This document shows positions 7,875 to 15,786 of a stretch of DNA of 64,000 nucleotides, piece by piece (position 1 is the first letter of the stretch; each line of letters starts with the position of its first letter). Source of the DNA: Xenophilus sp003671765 (GTDB lineage: Bacteria > Pseudomonadota > Gammaproteobacteria > Burkholderiales > Burkholderiaceae_C). The notes beneath the pieces are model-generated. The model saw only the letters and a program-made list of their open reading frames with translations, was not told where the DNA came from and did not search any database. The translations under genes were made by a program, and so were the position numbers. The stretch spans positions 3,038,001 through 3,102,000 of the forward strand of contig CP166702.1 in assembly GCA_051414805.1 (NCBI GenBank), in the 5' to 3' direction.

Positions 7875-8609
7875 ATGCCTGCCAAGAAGATCTCGCCACA
7901 CCCCGTCATCGCACAGCTTCAGTGCAATTCGCTGGCGAACGTGGTGCAGACCGAAATCGAACGCATGATCCTGGACGGCGAGCTGGCCTCGGGCGCCAAG
8001 CTGACCGAGTCCACGCTGGCCGACCAGCTGGGCGTGTCGCGGGGCCCGGTGCGCGAGGCGTTTCGCATGCTCGAGGAAGCCGGCCTGGTGCGCACCGAGA
8101 AGAACCGCGGGGTGTTCGTGCGCGACGTGCCGATCGAGGAGGCGCTGGAGATTTTCGAGGTGCGGGCCGCCATGGACCTGTACGTCGGCCGCAAGGTGGC
8201 GCAGTCCGCATCGGCGGCACAGGTGCGCGAGCTGCGCCAGCTGGTCGATGCGATGGACCAGGCCGTCAAGTCCGGCAATGCGCGCGACTACCACCGCTTC
8301 AACCTGGCGTTCCACGACCGGCTGCTCGAACTGGCCGGCAATGCCAAGCTGTTGGCCACCTACCGCAAGCTGGTCAACGAACTGTCGCTGTTCCGGCGCC
8401 AGAACCTCACGGGCGAATCGATGGCCGTGTACTCGCGCGAGCACCGGCAGATCGTGAAGGCCATCGCGGCCGGCGACGCCGAGGCGGCGGGCCAGGCGAT
8501 GTACCAGCATGTGATGAACAGCCGGGAGCGCACGCTGCGCAACCACGCCGCCCGGCTGGCGGAGACCGCCCAGGCCACCGGCGCCGCGCCGCACGCGGTG
8601 GCAGCCTGA
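7875..8609 (+). CDS. phnR: Phosphonate-associated GntR/FCD transcriptional regulator
   Basis: This 244-residue FadR-subfamily regulator has a winged helix at about residues 18-85 (LGVSRGPVREAFRMLEEAGL recognition region). It is followed by an all-helical FCD ligand domain with metal-binding type histidines (FNLAFHDRLLELAGN and a later EHRQIVKAI). It matches the regulator family found beside AEP importers in Burkholderiales. It is divergent from phnS and probably controls both arms of the cluster through the palindrome upstream. The effector is likely a phosphonate or its breakdown product; this is inference. Confidence 0.88.
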   Translation: MPAKKISPHPVIAQLQCNSLANVVQTEIERMILDGELASGAKLTESTLADQLGVSRGPVREAFRMLEEAGLVRTEKNRGVFVRDVPIEEALEIFEVRAAMDLYVGRKVAQSASAAQVRELRQLVDAMDQAVKSGNARDYHRFNLAFHDRLLELAGNAKLLATYRKLVNELSLFRRQNLTGESMAVYSREHRQIVKAIAAGDAEAAGQAMYQHVMNSRERTLRNHAARLAETAQATGAAPHAVAA

Positions 8610-8622
8610 AGGGAACGGTGCC

Positions 8623-9180
8623 GTGGCCCTGACCCTGGACGACATCTCGGCGCTCTTCGAGCGCAAGGGCGCGGCGCAATACAGCGGCGAGCCGGTCACG
8701 CAGCTCGAGCACGCGCTCCAGTGCGCCCTGCTCGCCGAGCAGGCCGGCGCGGACGACGAGCTGGTCACGGCCGCCCTGTTGCACGACCTGGGCCACCTGC
8801 TCAACGACCAGGGCGAATCGCCGACCCTGCGCGGCATCGACGACCTTCACCAGTTCTACGCCCTGCCCTTCCTGCGTGGCTTGTTCTCCGAGCGGGTGCT
8901 CGACGCGATCCGCTGGCATGTCGATGCCAAGCGCTACCTCTGCGCGTCGCGGCCGGACTACGAGGCCTCGCTGTCGGATGATTCCAAGCGCAGCCTGGCC
9001 TTGCAGGGCGGCGTCTTCTCTCCCGCCGACGCCCGCGCCTTCCTCGACCGGCCCCATGCGCAGGAGGCGGTGCGGGTCCGGTTGTGGGACGACGCGGCCA
9101 AGCAGGCCGGGCTGCCCACCCCGTCTCTGGGCCACTACCTGGCACGCGCCCGACGCTGCTGCATGGACTCGCCGGCGTGA
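8623..9180 (+). CDS. phnZ: PhnZ-like HD-domain oxygenase (phosphonate degradation)
   Basis: The 185-residue HD-domain protein starts at GTG, with GAAGGGA upstream. The HD signature LLHDLGHLL (His54-Asp55, His58) is present, with further His30, His76, His99 and an Asp pair near 157. Residues Tyr20 and Glu23 reproduce the Tyr-x-x-Glu pair that, from memory, is diagnostic of the di-iron oxygenase PhnZ. PhnZ cleaves 2-amino-1-hydroxyethylphosphonate to glycine and phosphate. Its usual partner PhnY, the hydroxylase, is not in the window. The stop overlaps the next gene's start as GTGA. It could instead act on another hydroxyphosphonate. Confidence 0.82.
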   Translation: MALTLDDISALFERKGAAQYSGEPVTQLEHALQCALLAEQAGADDELVTAALLHDLGHLLNDQGESPTLRGIDDLHQFYALPFLRGLFSERVLDAIRWHVDAKRYLCASRPDYEASLSDDSKRSLALQGGVFSPADARAFLDRPHAQEAVRVRLWDDAAKQAGLPTPSLGHYLARARRCCMDSPA

Positions 9181-10046
9181 CGCTGACCGGCCCGGTCGCG
9201 CTCGCGGTGCTCTTCGGCGCGCTGCTGCATGCCAGCTGGAACGCGCTGATCAAGTCGTCCACCGACAAGGAACTGGACACGGCGCTCATCCACAGCCTCG
9301 GCTTCTTCGTGGCCTTGCCGCTGCTGCTGTTCACCGGGCTGCCGGCGATGGCGTCCTGGCCCTACCTGCTGGCCTCGATGGGGGTGCACATCGGCTACTA
9401 CGTCGCGCTGGCCGGCGCCTACCGGCATGGCGAACTCGGGCTGACCTATCCGGTGATGCGCGGCTGCGCGCCGCTGCTGGTCGCACTCAGCAGCCACGCG
9501 CTGATCGGCGAATCCATCTCGCCCATCGCGTGGGCGGGCGTCGCCGCGGTGTGCGCCGGCGTGGTGCTGCTGGGCCTGTCGCCCGCCAGCCTGCACGCGA
9601 GCGGCGGGCACCGTGGCAAGGCGCTGCGCTTCGCGCTGTGCAACGCCGCCATCATCGCGGTCTACACCCTGGTCGACGGGCTGGGCGTGCGCGCCTCGGG
9701 CGATGCGGCCGCCTACGTGGCGGCGCTCTTCCTCTTCGACGGCGTGCCCTACCTGCTGCTGGTGCTGTGGCGCCGCGGGCCCGGCGGGCGCCCCGCCGCG
9801 TGGCGCTACATGGGGGGCCGCTGGCGCATCGCCTGCCTCGGCACGATCGCCTCGCTGGGCAGCTACGGCATCGCGCTGTGGGCCATGACGCGCGCGCCGG
9901 TCGCCGTGGTGGCTGCGCTGCGCGAGACCTCGGTGCTCTTCGCGGCGCTCATCGGCACGCTGTGGCTCAAGGAGCGCTTCGGCCTGCAGCGTGCGCTGGG
10001 CACCGGCGTGGTGGTCGCCGGCGTGATGGCGCTGCGCTTCGGCTGA
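9177..10046 (+). CDS. EamA-family permease of phosphonate clusters
   Basis: This 289-residue drug/metabolite-superfamily transporter has about ten hydrophobic segments in two EamA repeats. The first opens LFGALLHASWNALIKSS, and the second carries LRETSVLFAALIGTLWLKER, the conserved end-of-repeat helix. The GTG start overlaps the stop of the PhnZ-like gene, so the pair is translationally coupled. A matching DUF6 membrane protein is a known companion of phosphonate-use genes, but its substrate is not established. It could export a product or import a phosphonate. Confidence 0.85.
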   Translation: MTLTGPVALAVLFGALLHASWNALIKSSTDKELDTALIHSLGFFVALPLLLFTGLPAMASWPYLLASMGVHIGYYVALAGAYRHGELGLTYPVMRGCAPLLVALSSHALIGESISPIAWAGVAAVCAGVVLLGLSPASLHASGGHRGKALRFALCNAAIIAVYTLVDGLGVRASGDAAAYVAALFLFDGVPYLLLVLWRRGPGGRPAAWRYMGGRWRIACLGTIASLGSYGIALWAMTRAPVAVVAALRETSVLFAALIGTLWLKERFGLQRALGTGVVVAGVMALRFG

Positions 10047-10055
10047 GGCCCCCGC

Positions 10056-12410
10056 TCAGACCGTCCGGCCGAAGGGTCCGTCGGCGCCGACCTGCACCAG
10101 GTTGTCCTCCCTGGCCAGCGGTTGCGGGTCCTGCTCGCCACGGCCCGCCGCCACGCAGTCGGCGTAGTAGCGCACGTTGCCGTCCTCGTCCTCGAGCTCG
10201 ACCAGGCCGTGGATGTCGGTCTCGAAGCCCGGGCACTTGGTGTTGAATTCGCGCGAGAACTTGAGGTAGTCGACGATCTTCTTGTTGAACACCTCGCCCG
10301 GGATCAGCAGCGGGATGCCCGGCGGGTACGGCGTGATGAGGCTGGTCGTGATGCGGCCCTCGAGGTGGTCGATCTCGACGCGCTCGGTCTTGCGGTGCGC
10401 GATGTGCGCATAGGCGTCGCTGGGCTTCATCGCGGGCGTGAGGTCCGACAGGTACATCTCGGTGGTCAGGCGGGCGATGTCGTACTCGGCGTACATCTTG
10501 TGCACGTGCTGGCACAGGTCGCGCAGGCCCATGCGCTCGTAGCGCTTGTGCTGCTGGCAGAACTCCGGAAGGATGCGCCACATCGGCTGGTTGCGCTCGT
10601 AGTCGTCCTTGAACTGCTGCAAGGCCGTGAGCAGCGTGTTCCAGCGGCCTTTGGTGATGCCGATGGTGAACATGATGAAGAAGCTGTACAGGCCCGTCTT
10701 CTCCACGATCACGCCGTGCTCGGCCAGGAACTTGGTGACGATGCTGGCCGGAATGCCGCTCTCGGCGAAGTTGCCGTCCATGTCCAGCCCGGGCGTCACG
10801 ATGGTCGACTTGATCGGGTCGAGCATGTTGAAGCCGTCCGCCAGCACGCCGAAACCGTGCCACTTGGCATCGCGGTCGTCGCCCTTGATGACCCAGTCGT
10901 CGGCCCGGCCGATGCCCTCTTCGGCAAGCTTGTCGGGTCCCCAGACCTTGAACCACCAGTCGTTCTCGCCGAATTCGGCCTCGACCTGGCGCATCGCGCG
11001 GCGGAAGTCCAGCGCTTCCAGGATGCTCTCCTCCACCAGGGCCGTGCCGCCGGGCGGCTCCATCATCGCGGCCGCGACATCGCAGCTGGCGATGATCGCG
11101 TACTGCGGCGAGGTGCTGGTGTGCATCAGGAAGGCCTCGTTGAAGAGGTGCCGGTCCAGCTTGCGATGCTGCGAATCCTGCACCAGCACGTGGCTGGCCT
11201 GGCTGATGCCCGCCAGCAGCTTGTGCGTCGACTGGGTCGAGAACACCAGCGTCTCCTGGGGACGCGCCCGCTTCTTGCCCATGGCGTGGTAGGGGCCGTA
11301 GAAGGGATGGAAGGCCGCGTGCGGCAGCCAGGCCTCGTCGAAGTGCAGCGTGTCGACGTAGCCGTCCACCGCCTTCTTGATCGTCTCGGTGTTGTAGACC
11401 ACGCCGTCGTAGGTCGACTGGGTGAGGGTCAGGATGCGCGGCTTGACCGTGTCGGCGTCGACACCCTTGAGCAGCGGGTTGGCGCGGATCTTCGCCTTGA
11501 TCGACTCGACGTCGAACTCCTGGCGCGGGATGGGCCCGATGATGCCGAAGTGGTTGCGCGTGGGCTTGAGGAAGACCGGGATCGCGCCGGTCATGATGAT
11601 GGCGTGCAGGTTGGACTTGTGGCAGTTGCGGTCCACGACCACCACGTCGCCCGGCGCCACCGTGTGGTGCCAGACCATCTTGTTGCTGGTGCTGGTGCCG
11701 TTGGTGACGAAGAAGCAGTGGTCGGCATTGAAGATGCGCGCCGCATTGCGCTCGCTCTCGGCCACCGGGCCGGTGTGGTCGAGCAGCTGCCCGAGTTCTT
11801 CCACGGCGTTGCACACGTCGGCGCGCAGCATGTTCTCGCCGAAGAACTGGTGGAACATCTGGCCCACCGGGCTCTTCAGGAACGCCACGCCGCCCGAGTG
11901 GCCCGGGCAATGCCAGGAATAGGAGCCGTCCTCCGCGTAGTCGAGCAGCGCCTTGAAGAACGGCGGCTGCACGCCCTCGAGGTAGCTCTTGGCCTCGCGG
12001 ATGATGTGGCGGGCCACGAACTCCGGCGTGTCCTCGAACATGTGGATGAAGCCGTGCAGTTCGCGCAGGATGTCGTTGGGCAGGTGGCGCGAGGTCTTCG
12101 TCTCGCCGTAGATGTAGATCGGGACGTCGGTGTTCTTGCGGCGCACCTCGTCGATGAAGGTGCGCAGGTTGAGCACGGCCGGGTCCATGTCCGGCCCGCC
12201 GCTGAACTCCTCGTCGTCGATCGACAGGATGAAGGCGCTGGCCCGGCTCTGCTGCTGGGCGAACTGCGACAGGTCGCCGTAGCTGGTCACGCCCAGGACC
12301 TCGAACCCTTCCGACTCGATGGCCTGCGCCAGGGCACGGATGCCCAGGCCCGAGGTGTTCTCGGAGCGGAAGTCCTCGTCGATGATGACGATGGGAAAGC
12401 GGAATTTCAT
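10056..12410 (-). CDS. Orn/Lys/Arg decarboxylase (group III PLP enzyme)
   Basis: This 784-residue cytoplasmic decarboxylase makes a polyamine-type amine from a basic amino acid. An N-terminal receiver-like wing domain (1-140) is followed by the PLP domain, with VTNGTSTSNK near 235 and STQSTHKLLAG carrying the Schiff-base Lys397. The C-terminal domain runs from about 620. It is longer than E. coli LdcC or SpeC (about 715) and AdiA (755). Sequence alone does not tell lysine, arginine or ornithine preference. No cognate antiporter lies beside it, which argues for a biosynthetic rather than acid-resistance role. Confidence 0.88.
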   Translation of the reverse strand: MKFRFPIVIIDEDFRSENTSGLGIRALAQAIESEGFEVLGVTSYGDLSQFAQQQSRASAFILSIDDEEFSGGPDMDPAVLNLRTFIDEVRRKNTDVPIYIYGETKTSRHLPNDILRELHGFIHMFEDTPEFVARHIIREAKSYLEGVQPPFFKALLDYAEDGSYSWHCPGHSGGVAFLKSPVGQMFHQFFGENMLRADVCNAVEELGQLLDHTGPVAESERNAARIFNADHCFFVTNGTSTSNKMVWHHTVAPGDVVVVDRNCHKSNLHAIIMTGAIPVFLKPTRNHFGIIGPIPRQEFDVESIKAKIRANPLLKGVDADTVKPRILTLTQSTYDGVVYNTETIKKAVDGYVDTLHFDEAWLPHAAFHPFYGPYHAMGKKRARPQETLVFSTQSTHKLLAGISQASHVLVQDSQHRKLDRHLFNEAFLMHTSTSPQYAIIASCDVAAAMMEPPGGTALVEESILEALDFRRAMRQVEAEFGENDWWFKVWGPDKLAEEGIGRADDWVIKGDDRDAKWHGFGVLADGFNMLDPIKSTIVTPGLDMDGNFAESGIPASIVTKFLAEHGVIVEKTGLYSFFIMFTIGITKGRWNTLLTALQQFKDDYERNQPMWRILPEFCQQHKRYERMGLRDLCQHVHKMYAEYDIARLTTEMYLSDLTPAMKPSDAYAHIAHRKTERVEIDHLEGRITTSLITPYPPGIPLLIPGEVFNKKIVDYLKFSREFNTKCPGFETDIHGLVELEDEDGNVRYYADCVAAGRGEQDPQPLAREDNLVQVGADGPFGRTV

Positions 12411-12471
12411 GGGCGCTGGCTCCGGTCGGGCGTGCGAATAAAGGCGCGAAGTGTAAGGAATTCAAATGAAC

Positions 12472-12503
12472 GGGGCATGGTGCCGATGCCCCAGAATCGG
12501 GGC
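12472..12503 (+). other. Two overlapping, mutually exclusive hairpins
   Basis: GGGGCAT (12472-12478) can pair with ATGCCCC (12486-12492). The GCCCC part of that second arm (12488-12492) can instead pair with GGGGC (12499-12503). The site lies in the divergent region between the decarboxylase and nfeD-like genes, 24 bp before the latter's ATG. Confidence 0.35.
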
Positions 12504-12526
12504 CCGTCCGCGAGAGAGGAGATGAG

Positions 12527-12949
12527 ATGGCGAATTCAACCCTGTGGTGGCTGCTGGCTGGTGCGGCCGTGGCGCTCGAACTGCTGTCGGGCACCGTCTA
12601 CCTGCTGCTGATCGGCATCGCCTTCGCGGCGGCGGCGGTGTCCGCCCACCTGGGCTTCGCAATCACGGTACAGCTTGTGGTGGCGGCCGTCGTCGGCGTG
12701 GGTGCCGTTGTGGCGTGGTACCTCACCCACCGCGGCGCGCCGATCGTGCCCAGCGAAGCCAGCCGCGACCTCAACCTCGACGTGGGCGAAAGCGTCCATG
12801 TGGAAGCCTGGAACCCCGACGGCACCGCCACCGTGCGGCACCGCGGTGCGCAATGGACGGTGGTCGTGCGGCCTGGTGCCATGCCGGTGGCCGGGCTGAA
12901 CCGGATCGTCGAAGTGGTGGGCAACCGCCTCGTCGTCGAGAAGATCTGA
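12527..12949 (+). CDS. NfeD-like membrane protein
   Basis: This is a 140-residue short NfeD. Two or three hydrophobic segments (residues 6-60) are followed by a C-terminal OB fold (about 80-140) ending GLNRIVEVVGNRLVVEKI. A good Shine-Dalgarno (GAGAGGAGATGAG) precedes the ATG. Short NfeD proteins pair with SPFH/stomatin proteins, and the next gene, 23 bp on, is exactly that. The pair is thought to help membrane microdomain and protein quality control; the role here is inferred from the family. Confidence 0.9.
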   Translation: MANSTLWWLLAGAAVALELLSGTVYLLLIGIAFAAAAVSAHLGFAITVQLVVAAVVGVGAVVAWYLTHRGAPIVPSEASRDLNLDVGESVHVEAWNPDGTATVRHRGAQWTVVVRPGAMPVAGLNRIVEVVGNRLVVEKI

Positions 12950-12972
12950 ATCAACAAAGCAAAGGAAGAGTC

Positions 12973-13899
12973 ATGGAAGTCGCAGCCGTCATCCTCGTCA
13001 TCGCGGTGATCTTCATCTGGCAGTCGATCAAGTTCGTGCCGCAGCAGAACGCCTGGGTGCGCGAGCGCCTGGGCAAGTACCACGGCACCATGACGCCGGG
13101 GCCCAACTTCCTCATCCCCTTCATCGACAAGGTGGCCTACAAGCACAGCCTGAAGGAGATCCCGCTCGACGTGCCCAGCCAGATCTGCATCACGCGCGAC
13201 AACACGCAGCTGCAGGTCGACGGCATCCTGTACTTCCAGGTCACGGACCCGATGCGAGCCAGCTACGGCTCGTCCAACTACATCGTCGCCGTCACGCAGC
13301 TGGCGCAGACCTCGCTGCGCAGCGTGATCGGCAAGCTGGAACTGGACAAGACCTTCGAGGAGCGCGACATCATCAACGCCCAGGTGGTGGCGGCCATCGA
13401 CGAGGCTGCGCTCAACTGGGGCGTGAAGGTGTTGCGCTACGAGATCAAGGACCTGACGCCGCCCAAGGAGATCCTGCAGGCCATGCAGCGGCAGATCACG
13501 GCCGAGCGCGAGAAGCGCGCACTGATCGCGGCCTCCGAAGGGCGTCGGCAGGAACAGATCAACATCGCCACCGGCGAGCGCGAGGCCTTCATCGCGCGCT
13601 CCGAGGGCGAGAAGCAGGCCGCCATCAACAACGCACAGGGCGAGGCGGCTGCGATCACCGCGGTGGCCGAGGCGACGGCCGGCGCCATCGAACGCGTGGC
13701 CGCGGCCATCCGCCAGCCGGGAGGCGAACAGGCGGTGCAGCTCAAGGTGGCCGAACGCGCCGTGGATGCCTACGGCAAGGTGGCAGCCGACGCCACCACC
13801 ACGCTGATCGTGCCCAGCACCATGACGGAGACGGCCTCGCTCATCGCTTCGGCCATGCGCATGGTGCAGGCCGGCAAGACAGGCCCTTCGGCAGGCTAG
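12973..13899 (+). CDS. qmcA: SPFH/Band 7 (stomatin-like, QmcA) membrane protein
   Basis: The 308-residue protein has a single N-terminal membrane segment (residues 3-18), the Band 7 domain (about 20-190, with FVPQQNAWVRERLGKYHGT and IPLDVPSQICITRDN) and a long Ala/Glu-rich coiled coil (RQITAEREKRALIAASEGRR onward, to about 265). This matches E. coli QmcA in length and order. It forms an operon with the NfeD-like gene. Its TAG stop is also the first half of a TAGAAT box that is the likely -10 element of the following tRNA gene. Confidence 0.92.
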   Translation: MEVAAVILVIAVIFIWQSIKFVPQQNAWVRERLGKYHGTMTPGPNFLIPFIDKVAYKHSLKEIPLDVPSQICITRDNTQLQVDGILYFQVTDPMRASYGSSNYIVAVTQLAQTSLRSVIGKLELDKTFEERDIINAQVVAAIDEAALNWGVKVLRYEIKDLTPPKEILQAMQRQITAEREKRALIAASEGRRQEQINIATGEREAFIARSEGEKQAAINNAQGEAAAITAVAEATAGAIERVAAAIRQPGGEQAVQLKVAERAVDAYGKVAADATTTLIVPSTMTETASLIASAMRMVQAGKTGPSAG

Positions 13900-13902
13900 A
13901 AT
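13897..13902 (+). promoter_or_regulatory. Candidate -10 box of the tRNA-Ser gene
   Basis: TAGAAT matches the sigma-70 -10 consensus at five of six bases and lies 13 bp before the mature tRNA 5' end. Its TAG is the stop codon of the upstream SPFH gene. No convincing -35 box is visible. Confidence 0.45.
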
Positions 13903-13915
13903 AGCGGGCTCACCT

Positions 13916-14006
13916 GGAGCGGTGGATGAGTGGTTTAAGTCGCACGCCTGGAAAGCGTGTGTGGGTTAATAGCCCACCGCGGGTTCGAATCCCGCCTGCT
14001 CCGCCA
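13916..14006 (+). tRNA. tRNA-Ser (GGA anticodon)
   Basis: The gene has 91 bases with encoded CCA. The acceptor stem GGAGCGG pairs with CTGCTCC (one G-T). The anticodon arm is CACGC-CTGGAAA-GCGTG, giving anticodon GGA. A long variable arm (TGTGGGTTAATAGCCCACC) marks a class II tRNA, and the T arm GCGGG-TTCGAAT-CCCGC is perfect. Confidence 0.97.
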
Positions 14007-14017
14007 GGACACACATG

Positions 14018-14049
14018 AAAAACGGGCCTTTCGGCCCGTTTCTTTTTTT
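14018..14049 (+). terminator. Rho-independent terminator after tRNA-Ser
   Basis: AAACGGGCC/GGCCCGTTT forms a perfect 9-bp stem (14020-14028 and 14033-14041) with a TTTC loop, followed by CTTTTTTT. Confidence 0.92.
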
Positions 14050-14081
14050 GCGATCGCGCCGCGCGTGCGCGTCCGGGTTTC

Positions 14082-14270
14082 TCAGTAGAGCGTTTCCGCC
14101 CCGACGGCCGGGCGCAGCGCGCCTTCATGCCGGGAAACGGCGGGGCCTTGCACCGACACGAGCAAGCTCAGCAGGCACAGGGCGAAGCACGCGACCAGGC
14201 CCAGCGGGCCGACGCTCAGAAGGAGCCCGATGGACAACAGGGCACTGGACAGCAACAGAACGGTTCTCAT
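14082..14270 (-). CDS. Possible small membrane protein, 62 residues
   Basis: The reading frame begins MRTVLLLSSALLSIGLLL and encodes one long or two short hydrophobic segments (residues 3-42), then a polar tail ending RPAVGAETLY. No close family is recognised and the Shine-Dalgarno is weak. It lies on the minus strand downstream of the terminator of the binding-protein gene, in an otherwise gene-free stretch of about 400 bp between that terminator and the tRNA-Ser terminator. I treat it as plausible but unproven. Confidence 0.4.
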   Translation of the reverse strand: MRTVLLLSSALLSIGLLLSVGPLGLVACFALCLLSLLVSVQGPAVSRHEGALRPAVGAETLY

Positions 14271-14399
14271 GGCACGGCTGGAGTGTTGATCTTGTGACCA
14301 GCATATGAAGGCGCCCGACCCCGCGCAATTCATCGAAAGTATTCAACGGGTTTTCCCTCCGCGGGTATTCCCATGCATCCCTCCGCCCGCCGCAGCCAA

Positions 14400-14426
14400 G
14401 AAAAAAGGGGACCCGGAGGTCCCCTT
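14400..14426 (-). terminator. Rho-independent terminator of the LivK-type gene
   Basis: On the minus strand AAGGGGACC/GGTCCCCTT forms a 9-bp stem (14418-14426 with 14405-14413) followed by a TTTTTT tract, 20 bp after the stop of the binding-protein gene. Confidence 0.92.
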
Positions 14427-14446
14427 GCAGGCGTTCGTGCTGTCGA

Positions 14447-15658
14447 TCAGCGAACGACGGCGATCTGCGTGCGCTGGCCGCCCTTGTAGGTGTACAGCGT
14501 CAGGGCACCGTTCTTGATGTCGCCCTTCTCGTCGAAGGCGATGGGACCGGTCACGCCCTTGTAGTTGGTCTTGCCGACTTCCGGCAGGTACTTCGCCGGA
14601 TCGGACGAGCCCGCGCGCACCATCGAGTCGGCCAGGACGTTGACCGCGTCGTACACGTACGGCGCGTAGATCTGCACGTCGACGCCATTCTTGGCCTTGA
14701 AGTCGGCCTTGAACTTGTCGAGCGGCGCCTTGAAGTCGCCGTCCACGCCGCCGGCTTCGGCACACACCACCATGTCTTCGCCGATGGCGTCGCCAGCCAG
14801 CTTGGCCAGTTCGCCGGTGCACAGGCCGTCGCCGCCCATGAACTTGACGTTCAGGCCGAGTTGCTTGACCTGCTTGAGCATCGGACCGCCGACCGCGTCC
14901 ATGCCGCCGAAGAACAGGATGTCGGGCTTGGCACCCTTGAGCTTGGTCAGGATGGCGTTGAAGTCCGTCGACTTGTCGGTCGTGAACTCGTGGCCGACGA
15001 TCGTGCCGCCGGCGGCCTTGGCGGCCTTCTCGAATTCCTCGGCGACGCCCTGGCCATAGGCCGTGCGATCGTCGATCACCGCAATGTTCTTTCCCTTCAG
15101 GGTTTCGACAGCGTACTTGCCCAGCGTGCCGCCCAGTTGGGTGTCGTCAGCCACCACGCGGAAGGCCGTCTTGAAGCCCTGGCGGGTGTACTTGGGGTTG
15201 GTGGCCGAGGGCGAAACCTGCGGGATGCCTGCATCGCTGTACAGCTTCGATGCGGGGATGGTCGTGCCCGAGTTCAGGTGACCGACCACGCCGTTGACCT
15301 TCTCGTCGACCAGCTTCTGGGCAACGGCGGTGCCCTGCTTCGGATCGCCGGCATCGTCTTCGGCCACCAGCTCGAACTTGGCGACCTTGTCACCGATCTT
15401 CAGCTGCTTGGCATTGAGGTCCTCGATGGCCATCTTGGCACCCAGCTCGTTGTCCTTGCCGAGGTGGGCGATGGCGCCGCTCGTCGGGCCGACGTGGCCG
15501 ATCTTCACGACGAGTGTGTCGGCGGCAGGAGGTGCTGCGGGCGCGGGTGCGGCGGCGGTAGGCGCAGGAGCAGCGGCAGGAGCGGCGGCTTCTTCTTTCT
15601 TGCCGCAAGCCACCACCGAGAGAGCAGCCAGTGCGACCGCAGTCCATTTCAATTGCAT
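14447..15658 (-). CDS. Branched-chain amino acid-type ABC binding lipoprotein (LivK/Peripla_BP_6)
   Basis: The 403-residue protein has a lipoprotein signal (residues 1-18) with lipobox VVAC. An Ala/Pro-rich linker (about 22-46, the length of a flexible tether) follows, then a two-lobed LivK fold starting VVKIGHVGPTSGAIAHLGKD. YLPEVGKTNYKGVTGPIAFD near the end is typical of the family. A strong GGAGG lies a few bases before the ATG. No permease or ATPase genes accompany it, so it probably serves a LIV-type system encoded elsewhere. A lipid anchor plus Ala/Pro tether is unusual, since most LivK proteins are soluble. Confidence 0.9.
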   Translation of the reverse strand: MQLKWTAVALAALSVVACGKKEEAAAPAAAPAPTAAAPAPAAPPAADTLVVKIGHVGPTSGAIAHLGKDNELGAKMAIEDLNAKQLKIGDKVAKFELVAEDDAGDPKQGTAVAQKLVDEKVNGVVGHLNSGTTIPASKLYSDAGIPQVSPSATNPKYTRQGFKTAFRVVADDTQLGGTLGKYAVETLKGKNIAVIDDRTAYGQGVAEEFEKAAKAAGGTIVGHEFTTDKSTDFNAILTKLKGAKPDILFFGGMDAVGGPMLKQVKQLGLNVKFMGGDGLCTGELAKLAGDAIGEDMVVCAEAGGVDGDFKAPLDKFKADFKAKNGVDVQIYAPYVYDAVNVLADSMVRAGSSDPAKYLPEVGKTNYKGVTGPIAFDEKGDIKNGALTLYTYKGGQRTQIAVVR

Positions 15659-15786
15659 GGGGAACCTCCAGAACATGAGGAATAGAGTTGATAAACCGGT
15701 CGTTCGAATCCGGGTGCTTGAGCTCAGCAAAAACCGCGCCGGCACCCCGATCGCAGCACCCTCGCGCCATCGACCCGCGGCGCAGT

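Noticed and set aside
10122..12611. An 829-codon open frame opposite the decarboxylase
   Set aside because: Shadow of the PLP decarboxylase, low complexity, no recognisable domain, and it overlaps the divergent promoter region.
14305..14517. 70-codon plus-strand frame across the terminator of the LivK gene
   Set aside because: It runs through the terminator hairpin and into the complement of the gene; no Shine-Dalgarno and no family features.
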